DNA from: Acetofilamentum sp.
GTDB taxonomy: Bacteria; Bacteroidota; Bacteroidia; Bacteroidales; JAADGE01
NCBI GenBank assembly: GCA_020720665.1
Contig: DYOF01000015.1
Location: forward strand, 1-34,182
Direction: 5' to 3'
DNA length: 34,182 nt
Part shown: positions 8,673-18,800 of the stretch, one piece after another
Numbering within the stretch: position 1 is the stretch's first letter
Layout of the letters: each line of letters begins with the position of its first letter
Notes under the pieces: model-generated
What the model was told of the DNA's origin: nothing
Databases searched by the model: none
Seen by the model: only the letters and a program-made list of their open reading frames with translations
Program-made: the position numbers and the translations under genes

Positions 8673-8704
8673 AAAGCTGTTAAACGTTTATGATTAACAG
8701 CTTT
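8673..8704 (-). terminator. Strong intrinsic terminator after the carboxypeptidase gene
   Basis: An 11-bp perfect stem AAAGCTGTTAA (8673-8683) / TTAACAGCTTT (8694-8704) with a 10-base loop. Read on the minus strand the stem runs directly into a U tract (A run 8667-8675 on the plus strand). It lies 21 bases beyond the carboxypeptidase stop codon. Confidence 0.88.
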
Positions 8705-8724
8705 AATGTTTGACTGACTTAGTA

Positions 8725-11700
8725 TTATCTGATTAAAATAATTTTTTCAGTTTTTGACTTTCCTGAATATATCAGCCGACAAAAATAGATTCCGTTGGCT
8801 TGTGTTTGTCCGGAAGCATCTTTTCCTGTCCAGTTTAATTTATGTGTTCCTGCATCTAATTCTTTGTCATTCAAAACAGCAATAAGTTGTCCGGTATAAG
8901 AATAAATACCGAGGAAAACATTTGTTTTTTCTTTTACTGAAAATTCAAAACTTGTGTAATCAGAAAACGGATTAGGCGAAATTTTTATATTTGATAAACT
9001 TAATAAAACATCAACAGAAACAGCATTTAAGGGTATGTTAATATCAACATTCTGATTGCTTACGCTTAATTGACCGTTAAATGATGAATAACCGGTTTTT
9101 GTAATACTATACGGTATGTTGTTTGCTGCTGCAACGTATTCAAAAACAGCCTGTCCGGATGCATTTGTCAAAATATCTTGGGAATTAAAATTAACATTTG
9201 CACCTTGTAATCGGTTTGTTCCGTCAGTTATGGTAAATATTACCGTATATGAAGTTACTGACATTGTAATATTTTCGGTAACATTTGCATTATTAACGGT
9301 AAGTGTTCCGTTGTAATTGTTGAAACCGGATTTTGTTACGGTGTAAGGACTGTTATTTTGATTTTCTACATTATTAAAAACAGCTTGCCCTGTTGCATCG
9401 GTAGTTATATTATGAGAATCAAAATTAACGTTTGCTCCTTCAATAGGATTTGCACCGTCATCAACATTAAATGTTACGGTATAGGTTATTGTTTCTGTTA
9501 AAACAACATTTTGTGAAAGATTTTCATTTGTAATAGTAAGTGTTCCGGATTCTGAGTCGTAGCCGGTTTTTGAAACTGTCCATGGTAGATTATTGCCGGG
9601 TGAAACTTCCGAAAAAACAGCCTGTCCGGATGCATTTGTAAGTATATTTTGTGAATTAAAATTAATATTTGCATTTTCAATAGGCGAACTGCCGTCTGTT
9701 ACATTAAAGGTTACCGTATAAACAGGAGGTTCTTCATATTGCGGAAATTCAATATAATCAACCCAAGCACAATCACTTCCGGAGCTAGCAGAACCATCTT
9801 TCGAATACACCCATTTGAAGGTGTGAATACCCGTTGTTACGGAAAAAGTTTCTTGACTCCAATTAACAGTTCCGCTCCAACTTGACCCTTGTTGTGCACC
9901 ATCAATATAGAATTTTAAAAAGTCATATCCCGATTCTGACGAGACTTTTTTGTAGAAACTAATATCGCCTGCGGATAAGATGTTTAATTCGGCTTCCATA
10001 ACTGATGTTTCGCTATGATTGATTGCTCCGGATTTCATGCAATAGGTTCCGTCGAATGCTCCTGTGGAAACGCGTGTCCACGGAAGGTTTCCTGCACTTG
10101 TCATATAGCTCGGAATGCCGGTTTCAAAACTTTCGGCGGTGCTTATAGGTAAAATGAAATCAACAACAGTTGTGTTTGAAATATCAACAGTTTGTGTTAC
10201 GGAAGTGTATCCGGCTAATGAGGCTTTAATATCATATATATCTTCCATTACATTTTCTACGGTATAAGCTCCGGCTGCATCTGTATATACAGGAGAGATT
10301 GGAGTGTTTAAGACTTCAATTTTTACTCCTTGTAAAGGATTATTTGAACCTTCTTCTATAACATTTCCTGTAATATTTACAACAGAAGCTTGTGATAATA
10401 TAACATTTTTAATAGTTGTCGTTTCCCAATCAGTAACGGTAACAGAATGTGTTTGAGAAATATAACCGTAAGCGGAATAAGTTACATTGTAAGTTCCGGG
10501 TTTAATTGGTCGGTAATAATCGCCGTTGACGGGGTCGGTATAAACTTCGGAATTGTCAATATCATGTCCTGAGATTTCGATTTTAGCGTTAAGCGGTTCG
10601 TTGCTTGTATTTTTAACCGTTCCGTTGAAGCCGTATAAACATTCTTCAATGTACCCCAACATGGCATCTCTGTTATATGTCCAATGAGCGGGTAATTGTC
10701 CGCAATCTAACATTTTATCGTCCGATAATTCTAATGTAACTTCTCTGCAATATTTATAATAACCCATATTATCTTGTCGGCTGCCGTCCACGACATACCA
10801 ATCGCCGCCGTGCGTAACGCCGTTATCATATGCGTTCATATAAGAAGAAGGGGCATTCAAATGAACTTCATCGGCATAATTTCTTGAAACATGATACCAC
10901 CAATCGTGGTCAGCATGCATTCTTTGGCTTGATGTCCAACTGTCCCAAGGAAAATTAACCAATTCTATACCGCTGTGTGTATTGGCTGACATAACGAAGT
11001 GATGAGCATCGGCAAAAGCAATTTGCATTTGTATTTCGTTTTCATTTTGTCCGCTTGGGTTTGGGTCGTTTGGAGACGGAAAATTTCTGTTTAAATCAAC
11101 TCCGTGGTAATTAGAACGTGTTGCACCTGAAACGGTGCTGTTACCGCCGGCATAAGTTCCGTCCGGATTTGAAAGAGGATTAATCCAAATTTCATAATTG
11201 TTTATAAGATTTGTTACTCTTGTGTCGGTGCCGTAGTTTGAAAGCATGTAATCAATAAGTCTTAAAAACATAATGTAATCAACAATTTCGTCTCCGTGCA
11301 TTTGTCCGGTGTAGTAAAATTCGGGTTCTTGTTCGTTGTTGTCGGGATTGTCGGTAATTTTAACAATTTTTATCGGTCTTCCTGCTTCCGACAGCCCTAA
11401 GGTTTCTACTCTACATATGTTTGGGTAGTCAGTTGCAAATTGGTCAATCATTTGATTAAGAACCTCAAATGTAGGGTATCTGTCCCAGTTTGCCATTTGA
11501 GCTACGGTTGTTGCCATTGTTAAAGTCTTAGCTTGCGAAGGGTGAGGCAAAATTTCATAATCATACCCTAAGGTTTTAAAGGTATCAAATTCTTTTTGAT
11601 TGGCATATGCCGTTACCTCGCCGTTATGATATTCGTCAACAGAAATAATTTTCGTGAGTTTATTTAACTCATCTTTTGAATTTACTTTAAATTTGAAAAT

Positions 11701-11766
11701 ATATTCCTGTGAAAATAAATTATTAAACAGAAGAACTGTTAAAAGAAAAAGAATGGATTTCTTCAT
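8725..11766 (-). CDS. Secreted M14 zinc carboxypeptidase with T9SS sorting domain
   Basis: 1013 residues. A signal peptide (1-19, ending LFS) and a short propeptide-like region precede an M14 carboxypeptidase domain (about 95-375). Zinc ligands are H157 and E160 (MHGDE) and H264 (ANTHSG). Substrate-binding residues are N226-R227 (DLNRNFP) and the catalytic base is E346 (EVTLELSDD). Two carboxypeptidase-regulatory/transthyretin-like domains follow (about 377-456 and 462-540), then a jelly-roll/MAM-like domain (about 545-676). Three tandem repeats of about 78 residues each (about 683-760, 762-838, 840-915) share YTVTFN..DG..PI..AN.NF. A type A T9SS domain closes the protein (PNPF at 931-934, ending KTEKIILIR). 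It should cleave C-terminal residues of proteins or peptides at the cell surface or outside. Confidence 0.94.
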   Translation of the reverse strand: MKKSILFLLTVLLFNNLFSQEYIFKFKVNSKDELNKLTKIISVDEYHNGEVTAYANQKEFDTFKTLGYDYEILPHPSQAKTLTMATTVAQMANWDRYPTFEVLNQMIDQFATDYPNICRVETLGLSEAGRPIKIVKITDNPDNNEQEPEFYYTGQMHGDEIVDYIMFLRLIDYMLSNYGTDTRVTNLINNYEIWINPLSNPDGTYAGGNSTVSGATRSNYHGVDLNRNFPSPNDPNPSGQNENEIQMQIAFADAHHFVMSANTHSGIELVNFPWDSWTSSQRMHADHDWWYHVSRNYADEVHLNAPSSYMNAYDNGVTHGGDWYVVDGSRQDNMGYYKYCREVTLELSDDKMLDCGQLPAHWTYNRDAMLGYIEECLYGFNGTVKNTSNEPLNAKIEISGHDIDNSEVYTDPVNGDYYRPIKPGTYNVTYSAYGYISQTHSVTVTDWETTTIKNVILSQASVVNITGNVIEEGSNNPLQGVKIEVLNTPISPVYTDAAGAYTVENVMEDIYDIKASLAGYTSVTQTVDISNTTVVDFILPISTAESFETGIPSYMTSAGNLPWTRVSTGAFDGTYCMKSGAINHSETSVMEAELNILSAGDISFYKKVSSESGYDFLKFYIDGAQQGSSWSGTVNWSQETFSVTTGIHTFKWVYSKDGSASSGSDCAWVDYIEFPQYEEPPVYTVTFNVTDGSSPIENANINFNSQNILTNASGQAVFSEVSPGNNLPWTVSKTGYDSESGTLTITNENLSQNVVLTETITYTVTFNVDDGANPIEGANVNFDSHNITTDATGQAVFNNVENQNNSPYTVTKSGFNNYNGTLTVNNANVTENITMSVTSYTVIFTITDGTNRLQGANVNFNSQDILTNASGQAVFEYVAAANNIPYSITKTGYSSFNGQLSVSNQNVDINIPLNAVSVDVLLSLSNIKISPNPFSDYTSFEFSVKEKTNVFLGIYSYTGQLIAVLNDKELDAGTHKLNWTGKDASGQTQANGIYFCRLIYSGKSKTEKIILIR

Positions 11767-11810
11767 TTGTTTTTATTGAATAGATTAAAAAAGAATAAAT
11801 TTAGTTGCAG

Positions 11811-11818
11811 CAAAATTA
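11811..11818 (-). promoter_or_regulatory. Candidate -7 box for the carboxypeptidase gene (TAATTTTG)
   Basis: On the minus strand, TAATTTTG followed by C matches TAnnTTTG. It lies 44 bases before the carboxypeptidase ATG and overlaps the end of murF. No convincing -33 element was seen, so this is a moderate call. Confidence 0.4.
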
Positions 11819-13126
11819 ATAAAAATATTCGATTATTGTTTCCATTTTCATTCCTCTTGAACCTTTTATTAAAATCCAAGTGTTTTGAAACGTTTTATTT
11901 TGAATACTTTTTATTAATTCATCAGTTGTTTTGTATGATTTTATTTTAGAATCGGTGAAGTGTGTTTTATGTATTTCGTAAAAATTGTGTCCTACGATAT
12001 GCACTTCTGCTGATGAGTTGTTGTTATTTATATAGTGTATTAATTTTTCAATGATAGTGTAATGTTCTTCAAAAGCATAGCTGCCGAGTTCAAACATATC
12101 GCCTAAAACAATGATTTTATTTTGAACGTTTAAGTTCATGAAATTGTTTAGAGCACTATCCATGCTGGTTGGGTTTGCATTATAAGCATCAGATATAATA
12201 CGGTTTGTTCCTTTCTCAATAACTTGAGAGCGATTATTTTTGGGGAAATAATTTTCGATTGCATTTTTAATTAAATCATCTTTAATTTTGAAATAATTTC
12301 CTACGCAAACGGCTGCTAATATGTTTTCAAAATTATATTCACCGATTAAGTTCGATTGAATGATACAGTTATTTTCTAATTCTATTTTTAAAAACGGTTC
12401 ATTATCAATAATTTTCCCAATCGTATCGACATCAGACTTTGTTCCGTATGTTATTATTTTTGAGTAATTTGTAATTTCTTTAAGTATTTTATTATCGCTG
12501 TTTTGAAAAATAGTTCCTTTTTTATTAATGATATAATCATAAAGTTCGGCTTTGGTTTTAACTAAGTTTTCAAGTGAGCCGAAACCTTCTAAATGAGCTA
12601 TGCCTATGTTTGTGATTATTCCGAAATTCGGTTCGGCAATTTCGCAGAGCGATTTAATTTCACCCGGATGATTTGCCCCCATCTCAACAATTCCTATTTC
12701 GGTAACGGCATTAAATGATAAAATACTTAAGGGAACGCCGATATGGTTGTTAAAATTACCGATAGTTGCTTTTACTTTAAATTTTTCTGATAATACTTTA
12801 AAAATTAGTTCTTTTGTTGTTGTTTTGCCGTTTGTACCGGTAATTCCGATAATTGGGATATTAATTTTTTTTCTGTGATGATTAGCCAATTTTTGTAAAC
12901 AGATTAATGTATCTTTAACAATAATACATTGTTTATATTTGCTGTTGTCGGGATTATCTGTAATTATAATTTCAGATCCTGCTTTTATGGCTGTTTCAAC
13001 AAATTGATTTCCGTCAAAATGTTCACCTTTTAAAGCCCAGAATATATTTCCTTTTTTTAATAGTCTTGTATCTGTTGAGATGCCTGAACTTTTTAAGAAT
13101 AATTTATAAATTTCAATAATTTGCAT
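11816..13126 (-). CDS. murF: UDP-N-acetylmuramoyl-tripeptide--D-alanyl-D-alanine ligase
   Basis: 436 residues, a cytoplasmic Mur ligase that adds D-Ala-D-Ala to the UDP-MurNAc-tripeptide in peptidoglycan precursor synthesis. Its three-domain architecture is visible. The N-terminal UDP-MurNAc-binding domain contains STDTRLLKKGNIFWALKG (17-34). The central ATPase domain has the P-loop GTNGKTT (97-103) and EMGANHPGEI (148-157). The C-terminal domain has ISDAYNANPTSM (311-322), a MurF signature, and GDMFELG (342-348). Length is normal for the family. It is separated from gldJ by a terminator (13159-13174), so it may have its own promoter. The gldJ-murF order is, as I recall, shared with flavobacteria. 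Confidence 0.96.
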   Translation of the reverse strand: MQIIEIYKLFLKSSGISTDTRLLKKGNIFWALKGEHFDGNQFVETAIKAGSEIIITDNPDNSKYKQCIIVKDTLICLQKLANHHRKKINIPIIGITGTNGKTTTKELIFKVLSEKFKVKATIGNFNNHIGVPLSILSFNAVTEIGIVEMGANHPGEIKSLCEIAEPNFGIITNIGIAHLEGFGSLENLVKTKAELYDYIINKKGTIFQNSDNKILKEITNYSKIITYGTKSDVDTIGKIIDNEPFLKIELENNCIIQSNLIGEYNFENILAAVCVGNYFKIKDDLIKNAIENYFPKNNRSQVIEKGTNRIISDAYNANPTSMDSALNNFMNLNVQNKIIVLGDMFELGSYAFEEHYTIIEKLIHYINNNNSSAEVHIVGHNFYEIHKTHFTDSKIKSYKTTDELIKSIQNKTFQNTWILIKGSRGMKMETIIEYFY

Positions 13127-13155
13127 AAAGAGAAAAATAATTTGTAAAAATAAAA

Positions 13156-13178
13156 AAAACCTCGTTTATGAGGTCTTT
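13156..13178 (-). terminator. Short terminator between gldJ and murF
   Basis: ACCTC (13159-13163) pairs with GAGGT (13170-13174) around a 6-base loop. On the minus strand the stem is followed by a U tract (A run before 13159 on the plus strand), 25 bases past the gldJ stop codon. The stem is short, so read-through into murF is possible. Confidence 0.6.
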
Positions 13179-13198
13179 TTTGTATTATTTAGTTTTTT

Positions 13199-14716
13199 TT
13201 ATCTGTTTCCGCCCGGGCTTCCGAGTCTAATCATAGAACATCTGAAACCTAAATCGTCTCTTGATTCTTTTTCATCAAGGAAACGTCTGTTTCCGGGAAC
13301 TAACCAATAGGATTTATCTCTCCAACCTCCGCCTTTATATACTCTTGTTTTATCTGTAACTAATGAGCTCATTCCGACACCGTTTTCATTACCTTGTTTA
13401 TACATTCTTGAAGAGCCGGGTTCGTCTTCTTTTAACCAATCTCCGTCTGTAACACTTGATTGAACATCGCCGTCTTTATAATTGACGTTATAGGCTTGCC
13501 TGTAATTGTGTCTGCCCATACTTTCTTCTTCGGTCATTTCTCTGTATTTCATTTGACCTAAACTATCTTTGGCAACAAAGCTTCCGTTCTCATCTTTTTC
13601 TTTAACCATGAAAATATTTCCTCTGTAAGGATTGAAGTCTTCAACATCTTGTGAAGAGTTAACTCTGTAAATATCTCTTACCCATTCGTTAACGTTTCCT
13701 GCCATACAATATAAACCAAAATCATTGGGCCAATATGAGTCAACCGGAACTGTAATTGAACCGTTATCATTTAAAGCACCTGCAACACCCATCATATCGC
13801 CGCGTCCTCTTTGAAAGTTAGCCATAAAACGTCCTAATTCACTTTTTGTGTCTTTTCTTAAATAATGTCCGTTCCAAGGGTATAATCTGTGCGACCAAAT
13901 TCTTTCGGGAGAATCTTGTGAATTTCCTATTAAAGCAAGAGCAGCATATTCCCATTCGGCTTCTGTGGGTAATTGATAGCGAGGTAACAAAATGCCGTCT
14001 TCCATTGCAACTCTGCGTTCACCTTCGCCGGTTAAACTTGGTAAACCATGTTCAATTGCAATGTCATATTGTCCGGCAAGGTATGCTTCGGTATTAAAAT
14101 TTTCGGCACCGGTTTGTTCTTCCGGAGCAAACCTTAAAATACCTTGGTCAACTAAACGTTGTTCATTAACACGATCGGTTCTCCAATCACAATATTTACT
14201 TGCTTGAATCCAATTTACGCCTACAACCGGATAGGTATAATACATTGGTGATCTGAAATAGTATTCGACAAAGGGTTCGTTGTATGCTAAACGTCTTCTC
14301 CATGAAAGTGTATCAGGTAAAGCGTCTTGATATATTTGAGGCATATCAATAAAAACTCTTTTAATCCAATTTAGATATTCTAAATAGTCGACGTTTTTAA
14401 CCTCGGTTTCATCCATATAGAATGAAGAAACAGTAACTCTTCTGGGTAAATTGTCCCATGAATACATAACATCTTGTTCAACTCTTCCCATTTGAAAAGC
14501 CCCTCCTTCGATGAATACTAAACCCGGACCGGTTTCTTGTTCGTTAAAACCGGAAACTTCAAAGCCGCCGTTTTCAGCACTGTTATACATCCACCCTGTT
14601 GTTGTCGAATGGGTTCCTAAGGCGTTGTTACCGACGGAATTTCCTCCGCCGCATGAACTGATTAAAATTGTCAAAACTGCAATTGCAGTAATCGGAAATA
14701 AAAATTTAATTTTCAT
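13199..14716 (-). CDS. gldJ: T9SS/gliding-motility lipoprotein GldJ
   Basis: 505 residues from the chosen ATG at 14716, which places a classical lipoprotein signal right at the N-terminus: hydrophobic segment then LISSC with the lipidated Cys at C22. The upstream ATG (14758) would add 14 charged residues before the signal. A SUMF1/FGE-sulfatase fold follows, starting GPGLVFIEGGAFQMG (about 63-77), with SFYMDETEV, YPVVGVNWIQA, LPTEAEWEYAA, AGNVNEWV and YKGGGWRDKSYW. The cysteine pair needed for formylglycine generation is missing, as expected for GldJ, which is structural. GldJ stabilises other Gld proteins and is needed for T9SS-dependent secretion and gliding in flavobacteria. The neighbours murF, porP/sprF-like and porU fit this assignment. 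Confidence 0.9.
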   Translation of the reverse strand: MKIKFLFPITAIAVLTILISSCGGGNSVGNNALGTHSTTTGWMYNSAENGGFEVSGFNEQETGPGLVFIEGGAFQMGRVEQDVMYSWDNLPRRVTVSSFYMDETEVKNVDYLEYLNWIKRVFIDMPQIYQDALPDTLSWRRRLAYNEPFVEYYFRSPMYYTYPVVGVNWIQASKYCDWRTDRVNEQRLVDQGILRFAPEEQTGAENFNTEAYLAGQYDIAIEHGLPSLTGEGERRVAMEDGILLPRYQLPTEAEWEYAALALIGNSQDSPERIWSHRLYPWNGHYLRKDTKSELGRFMANFQRGRGDMMGVAGALNDNGSITVPVDSYWPNDFGLYCMAGNVNEWVRDIYRVNSSQDVEDFNPYRGNIFMVKEKDENGSFVAKDSLGQMKYREMTEEESMGRHNYRQAYNVNYKDGDVQSSVTDGDWLKEDEPGSSRMYKQGNENGVGMSSLVTDKTRVYKGGGWRDKSYWLVPGNRRFLDEKESRDDLGFRCSMIRLGSPGGNR

Positions 14717-14824
14717 TTGTGTTTTTTTTATTTTTTCAATACTCAAACGTAATATCATCGAATCTTAATTTTTTCGATAATTTGTTGTTAGTTAATAAAT
14801 CTGTTATATTCTATTTTCAGTTTA

Positions 14825-14832
14825 CAAATATA
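14825..14832 (-). promoter_or_regulatory. Candidate -7 box for gldJ (TATATTTG)
   Basis: On the minus strand TATATTTG matches TAnnTTTG exactly and lies 108 bases before the gldJ ATG, at the 3' end of the porP/sprF-like gene. A TTG on the same strand is 14 bases upstream, shorter than the usual spacing. It would give gldJ a leader of about 100 bases. Confidence 0.35.
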
Positions 14833-14833
14833 A

Positions 14834-15829
14834 CTAAATATTTAAACAATTTATTGTATTTTTATTTTTTCTTTTATCCGAACAGTTAAAATTATATTTA
14901 ATCGAAAGTTGATGTGAGTTGATCGGCAATGACAAATAACGATTTAAGTTTAAACTGTAAGTATATGATAATCTGATTTTTCTAATGTTTGTTCCGACTG
15001 AAATTATACCCGAAACAGTATGATATTTTATGTCTTGTTTAATAAAAAATCTTGTTAAAAAATTGTTATTAATTAAATGTACACCTACATATAATTGTTG
15101 AAAATTATTTTGATTTTCATAAATAATTTCAGTTGTAACTTGTTTTAAATTATTTTTTTTAACTGAAAAAATCTTGCCAAAGTTAATTTTAATATTTGGT
15201 TTATTAAAATTATTTTTTTCAGGTATAATGAATTTATCTATGTGTTGTACTGAAAGCCCTGTTCTTATATGGTTTGTAAAATATGAAATTCCGAATGAGA
15301 AATCAATTGATTGGTAGGATTTGAAAGATATTTCGTTTGTATTAGGATTAATTGTTCCGTAAATAGGGTTTATTTGATTACTGAAAATAAGTTCGCTTGT
15401 ATTTATATGTTGATTTGAATATGAAATTTGTAATGCGGTGTTTATTAAGTTTTTATAGTTCAATTGTATTCGATAATTGAAAATAACAGCTGTTTTAAAG
15501 TTTACGATTGCCGCTTTTGCTTGATTTAATTCAGAAATAAAAAATCCCATACCACTTTTATATTTATCAAAATATCGGTTATAACTTAGGCTGTATAAAT
15601 CATAAATAAAACTTTTGTTAAAGCTTAAATTTATTTCTGAACAATTTGATATGCCGGAATATGAGGGATTAAAAATAATTTTTTCTGTATAGGGGTCTGA
15701 ATAATTAATTTCTTGTGAGTTTATTTCATTAAAACGGAAAATAAATATACTCAAAAAAATTAATGTTCGTTTTCCATAAACAGAAATATTTGTTATTATT
15801 GAAATTCTATTATGAAATTTGAACACCAT
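14834..15829 (-). CDS. PorP/SprF-family T9SS outer-membrane protein
   Basis: 331 residues. A long basic n-region and a hydrophobic stretch (LIFLSIFIF, about 26-34) form an export signal ending near FNEINSQ. The mature protein opens with the family hallmark FNPSYSG (after YTEKII) and continues as alternating amphipathic strands rich in Tyr/Phe/Asn, for example FNKSFIYDLYSLSYNRYFD and GMGFFI. This is typical of PorP/SprF outer-membrane barrels, which associate with T9SS adaptor/attachment proteins. Its ATG shares the bases CATG with the porU ATG on the other strand. No later ATG gives a usable signal peptide. It lies between gldJ and porU, so a secretion role is likely. Many Bacteroidota have several paralogues, so the exact subtype is unknown. 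Confidence 0.82.
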   Translation of the reverse strand: MVFKFHNRISIITNISVYGKRTLIFLSIFIFRFNEINSQEINYSDPYTEKIIFNPSYSGISNCSEINLSFNKSFIYDLYSLSYNRYFDKYKSGMGFFISELNQAKAAIVNFKTAVIFNYRIQLNYKNLINTALQISYSNQHINTSELIFSNQINPIYGTINPNTNEISFKSYQSIDFSFGISYFTNHIRTGLSVQHIDKFIIPEKNNFNKPNIKINFGKIFSVKKNNLKQVTTEIIYENQNNFQQLYVGVHLINNNFLTRFFIKQDIKYHTVSGIISVGTNIRKIRLSYTYSLNLNRYLSLPINSHQLSIKYNFNCSDKRKNKNTINCLNI

Positions 15830-18800
15830 GATTTATAAATACTCAAAATTACTGATTCTTTTTTTATTAGTTGTTTTTTTTAATGCTCGTTGTTTGTCGC
15901 AAGTATTTTCATTTAAAATTAATTGGGAAGAGAACGTAAGCGTTTTTGATTCAGCTCATATATATAATGTATTAAGTTTTGAAAATGCAGATTTTAATGA
16001 ATATTTGATTCCTTCATACATTAATCAAATTAAAATTGAAAATGGTTCAAATTATATTGTTAAACTTAAAAATGTAGAATTTATTGCCGTAAATAATTCT
16101 GAACTTTCAGGTATAAGAGATTTAGACAAAATTTCCGGTGAGTTTGAGTTTTCAAGCCATAGGGTTATGGCAAGAGAAAAAGCGTTTATAAATTTTAAGA
16201 TTTCAAGTATTCGAAGAAATACTATAACCGGTACTTATGAAAAATTAGTCAGTTTTGATATTCAGGCAGATAGACAAAAAAATATCATTAAGTCAACTAC
16301 ACGATATGTAAATTCTTCGATTTTAAGAACAGGAACTTGGAAAAAAATAAGAATAAGTGAAAGCGGTATATACAAAATTTCGTTTAACGAGCTTCGAAAT
16401 CTCGGAATTTCAAATCCGCAAAATGTGAGGGTTTTCGGGAATGCTTCGGGTTGGCTGCCTATGATTGCCGGAAATGAACGCCCGGATGATTTAATTGAAA
16501 ACGATATTTTGATTGAAAACGAATCGCTTATTTTTTATGGTCAAGGACCTGACCGATGGGATTTTAACTCAGAAAAAAATCTTTTTGAGCCTCAAAATCA
16601 TTATTACTCGGATTATGCATATTATTTTCTGACTTCTGACCTGAATACAGGTTATAATAATACGATAAAAACAGAAAATCAATCAACAGCTCCTGAAACG
16701 CATACGTTTAACTATTTTACCGATTATGCCGTACACGAAAATGATATTTATAACATTGCCGAAACCGGACGAATATGGTATGGTGAATCCTTTGATATAA
16801 ATAATTCACAAAATTTAGTATTTTCTTTTCCGAATTTAATTAATGATGCAACGGCTGATATTATCGTATTTGCTGCATCAACATCTGCAAGTTCTTATTT
16901 TAATTTAAACGTAAATTCGGTTTCTACTGTCATAAATTTTAGTTCGTTTTCTGATCACGATAAAGCCGGTCGGTCACATAAAGAACTGACATTCACAACC
17001 GGAACAGATGATAATATAAATGTTTTTCTTGAATTTGTGAAAAGTTCACCGTCAGCCTGTGCATGGTTGGATTACATATATATTAATGTCGACCGCGAAC
17101 TGAGATTTACATCCGGTCAGATGCCGTTCAGAAATCATGAAAGTTACGGTGCCGGCAATGTTACTAAATATAATATAAGTAATGCACCCGCTTCCGTTTT
17201 AATTTGGGATATTACCGATAAAACAAAACCCAAACGAATCTTAACTACCCTTTCGGGTACAACACAAAGTTTTAAATCAGAAAGTTCAGATTTAAGAGAG
17301 TTTATAGCTTTTGATAAAACTGAATTTAAGTTACCTGATTTAAGTCTTACAGAAACCGTAGAAAATCAAAATTTACACGGTTTATCAGGAAACTTTGATA
17401 TGATTATTATTACTCATTCAAATTTTTTAGCTCAAGCCAATGCCATAAAATCTATACATGAAATAAACGATCAAATGAATGTTGCTGTAGTAACTCAACA
17501 ACAAGTATTTAACGAATTTTCATGCGGGGCGCCTGATTTTTCTGCATTAAGAGATTTTGCAAAAATGATATATGAAAAATCAACGGAACACAGATTAAAA
17601 TATTTATTGCTTTTAGGTGACGGATCTTATGATAACAGAGGCGGCAGCGGCATTAACGGGAATTTTATCTTAACGTATCAACAGCATTTTTCAGAAGGTT
17701 TGGGAAGTTCCTTTGTTACAGACGATTTTTTTGCTTGTTTAGATGACGGTGAAGGTGATGCCGGGACAGGATTATTAGGTCTGTTAGACATAGGAATAGG
17801 CAGAATTCCGGTTTCAAACAGCTTTGATGCCGAAAATTATGTATCAAAAATTAGACATTACATCAGCAGCGAAACATTTGCCGACTGGAGAAACAGATTG
17901 TGCTTTATTGCCGATGATGAAGACAGTAAGATACATATGATTCAAACAGAAACTCTTACAAATTATATTGATACCGTTTATCCGGTTTTTAATTCTGATA
18001 AAATTTATTTAGATGCATATACTCAATATACCGAATCGGGCGGTGAACGTTACCCGGATGTAAATGTTGCACTGACAAATAAGATTCATAACGGAGCTTT
18101 AATTGTTAATTATATCGGACACGGCGGAGAACAAGGTTTAGCTCATGAAAGGATTGTATCAATTAGTGAGATAGATAATTGGAGAAATTTTGACAAATTA
18201 CCTTTATTCGTAACTGCAACCTGCGAATTTACACGCTTTGACGATTATAATTTTACTTCGGCAGGCGAACATGTGTTTTTAAATAAATACGGTGGTGCAA
18301 TTGCACTATTTACTACCGCAAGAATAGCGTGGGTAGGCTCAAACGGTGAATTAACCAAAGAACTATATAAAAATATGTTTGAAAGCTTTCCTGACGGTTC
18401 TCCATACAGATTAGGCGATATTATTCGAATTACTAAAGTAAACAAATATAATGATGATAATTTGATATTTTTCCTGATGGGCGACCCTGCTGTAAAATTA
18501 GGATATGCATCAAATAATAAAGTAGTTACTACAAAAATTAACGGACATGATATTTATCAAGTCGATACATTAAAAGCCCTGAGTAAAGCTTCTTTTACAG
18601 GAGAAGTTCAAGACAAAAACGGAGTAAAACTCGGTAATTTTAACGGTTCGGTTTTTCCGACAGTATATGATAAAATAAGAAGTGTTACAACACAAAATAA
18701 TGACGGAATCGGTTCGTTCTCATTTGAAACCCGTGATAATATTATTTATAAAGGAAATGCCAAAGTAACAAACGGAAACTTTTATTTTGAATTTATTGTT

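Noticed and set aside
9116-9680. Near-repeated DNA segments within the carboxypeptidase gene that resemble a repeat array
   Set aside because: They encode the tandem protein repeats and have no uniform spacers, so they are not CRISPR or mobile repeats.
11767-11949. 60-codon plus-strand ORF overlapping the end of murF
   Set aside because: Antisense to murF, low complexity, no supporting signal.
14717-14758. Earlier ATG for gldJ
   Set aside because: It puts 14 charged residues before the lipoprotein signal; the ATG at 14716 fits the lipobox better.
15819-15827. TTG start for porU nine bases upstream of the ATG
   Set aside because: The ATG at 15828 directly precedes a normal signal peptide, so the TTG adds nothing.
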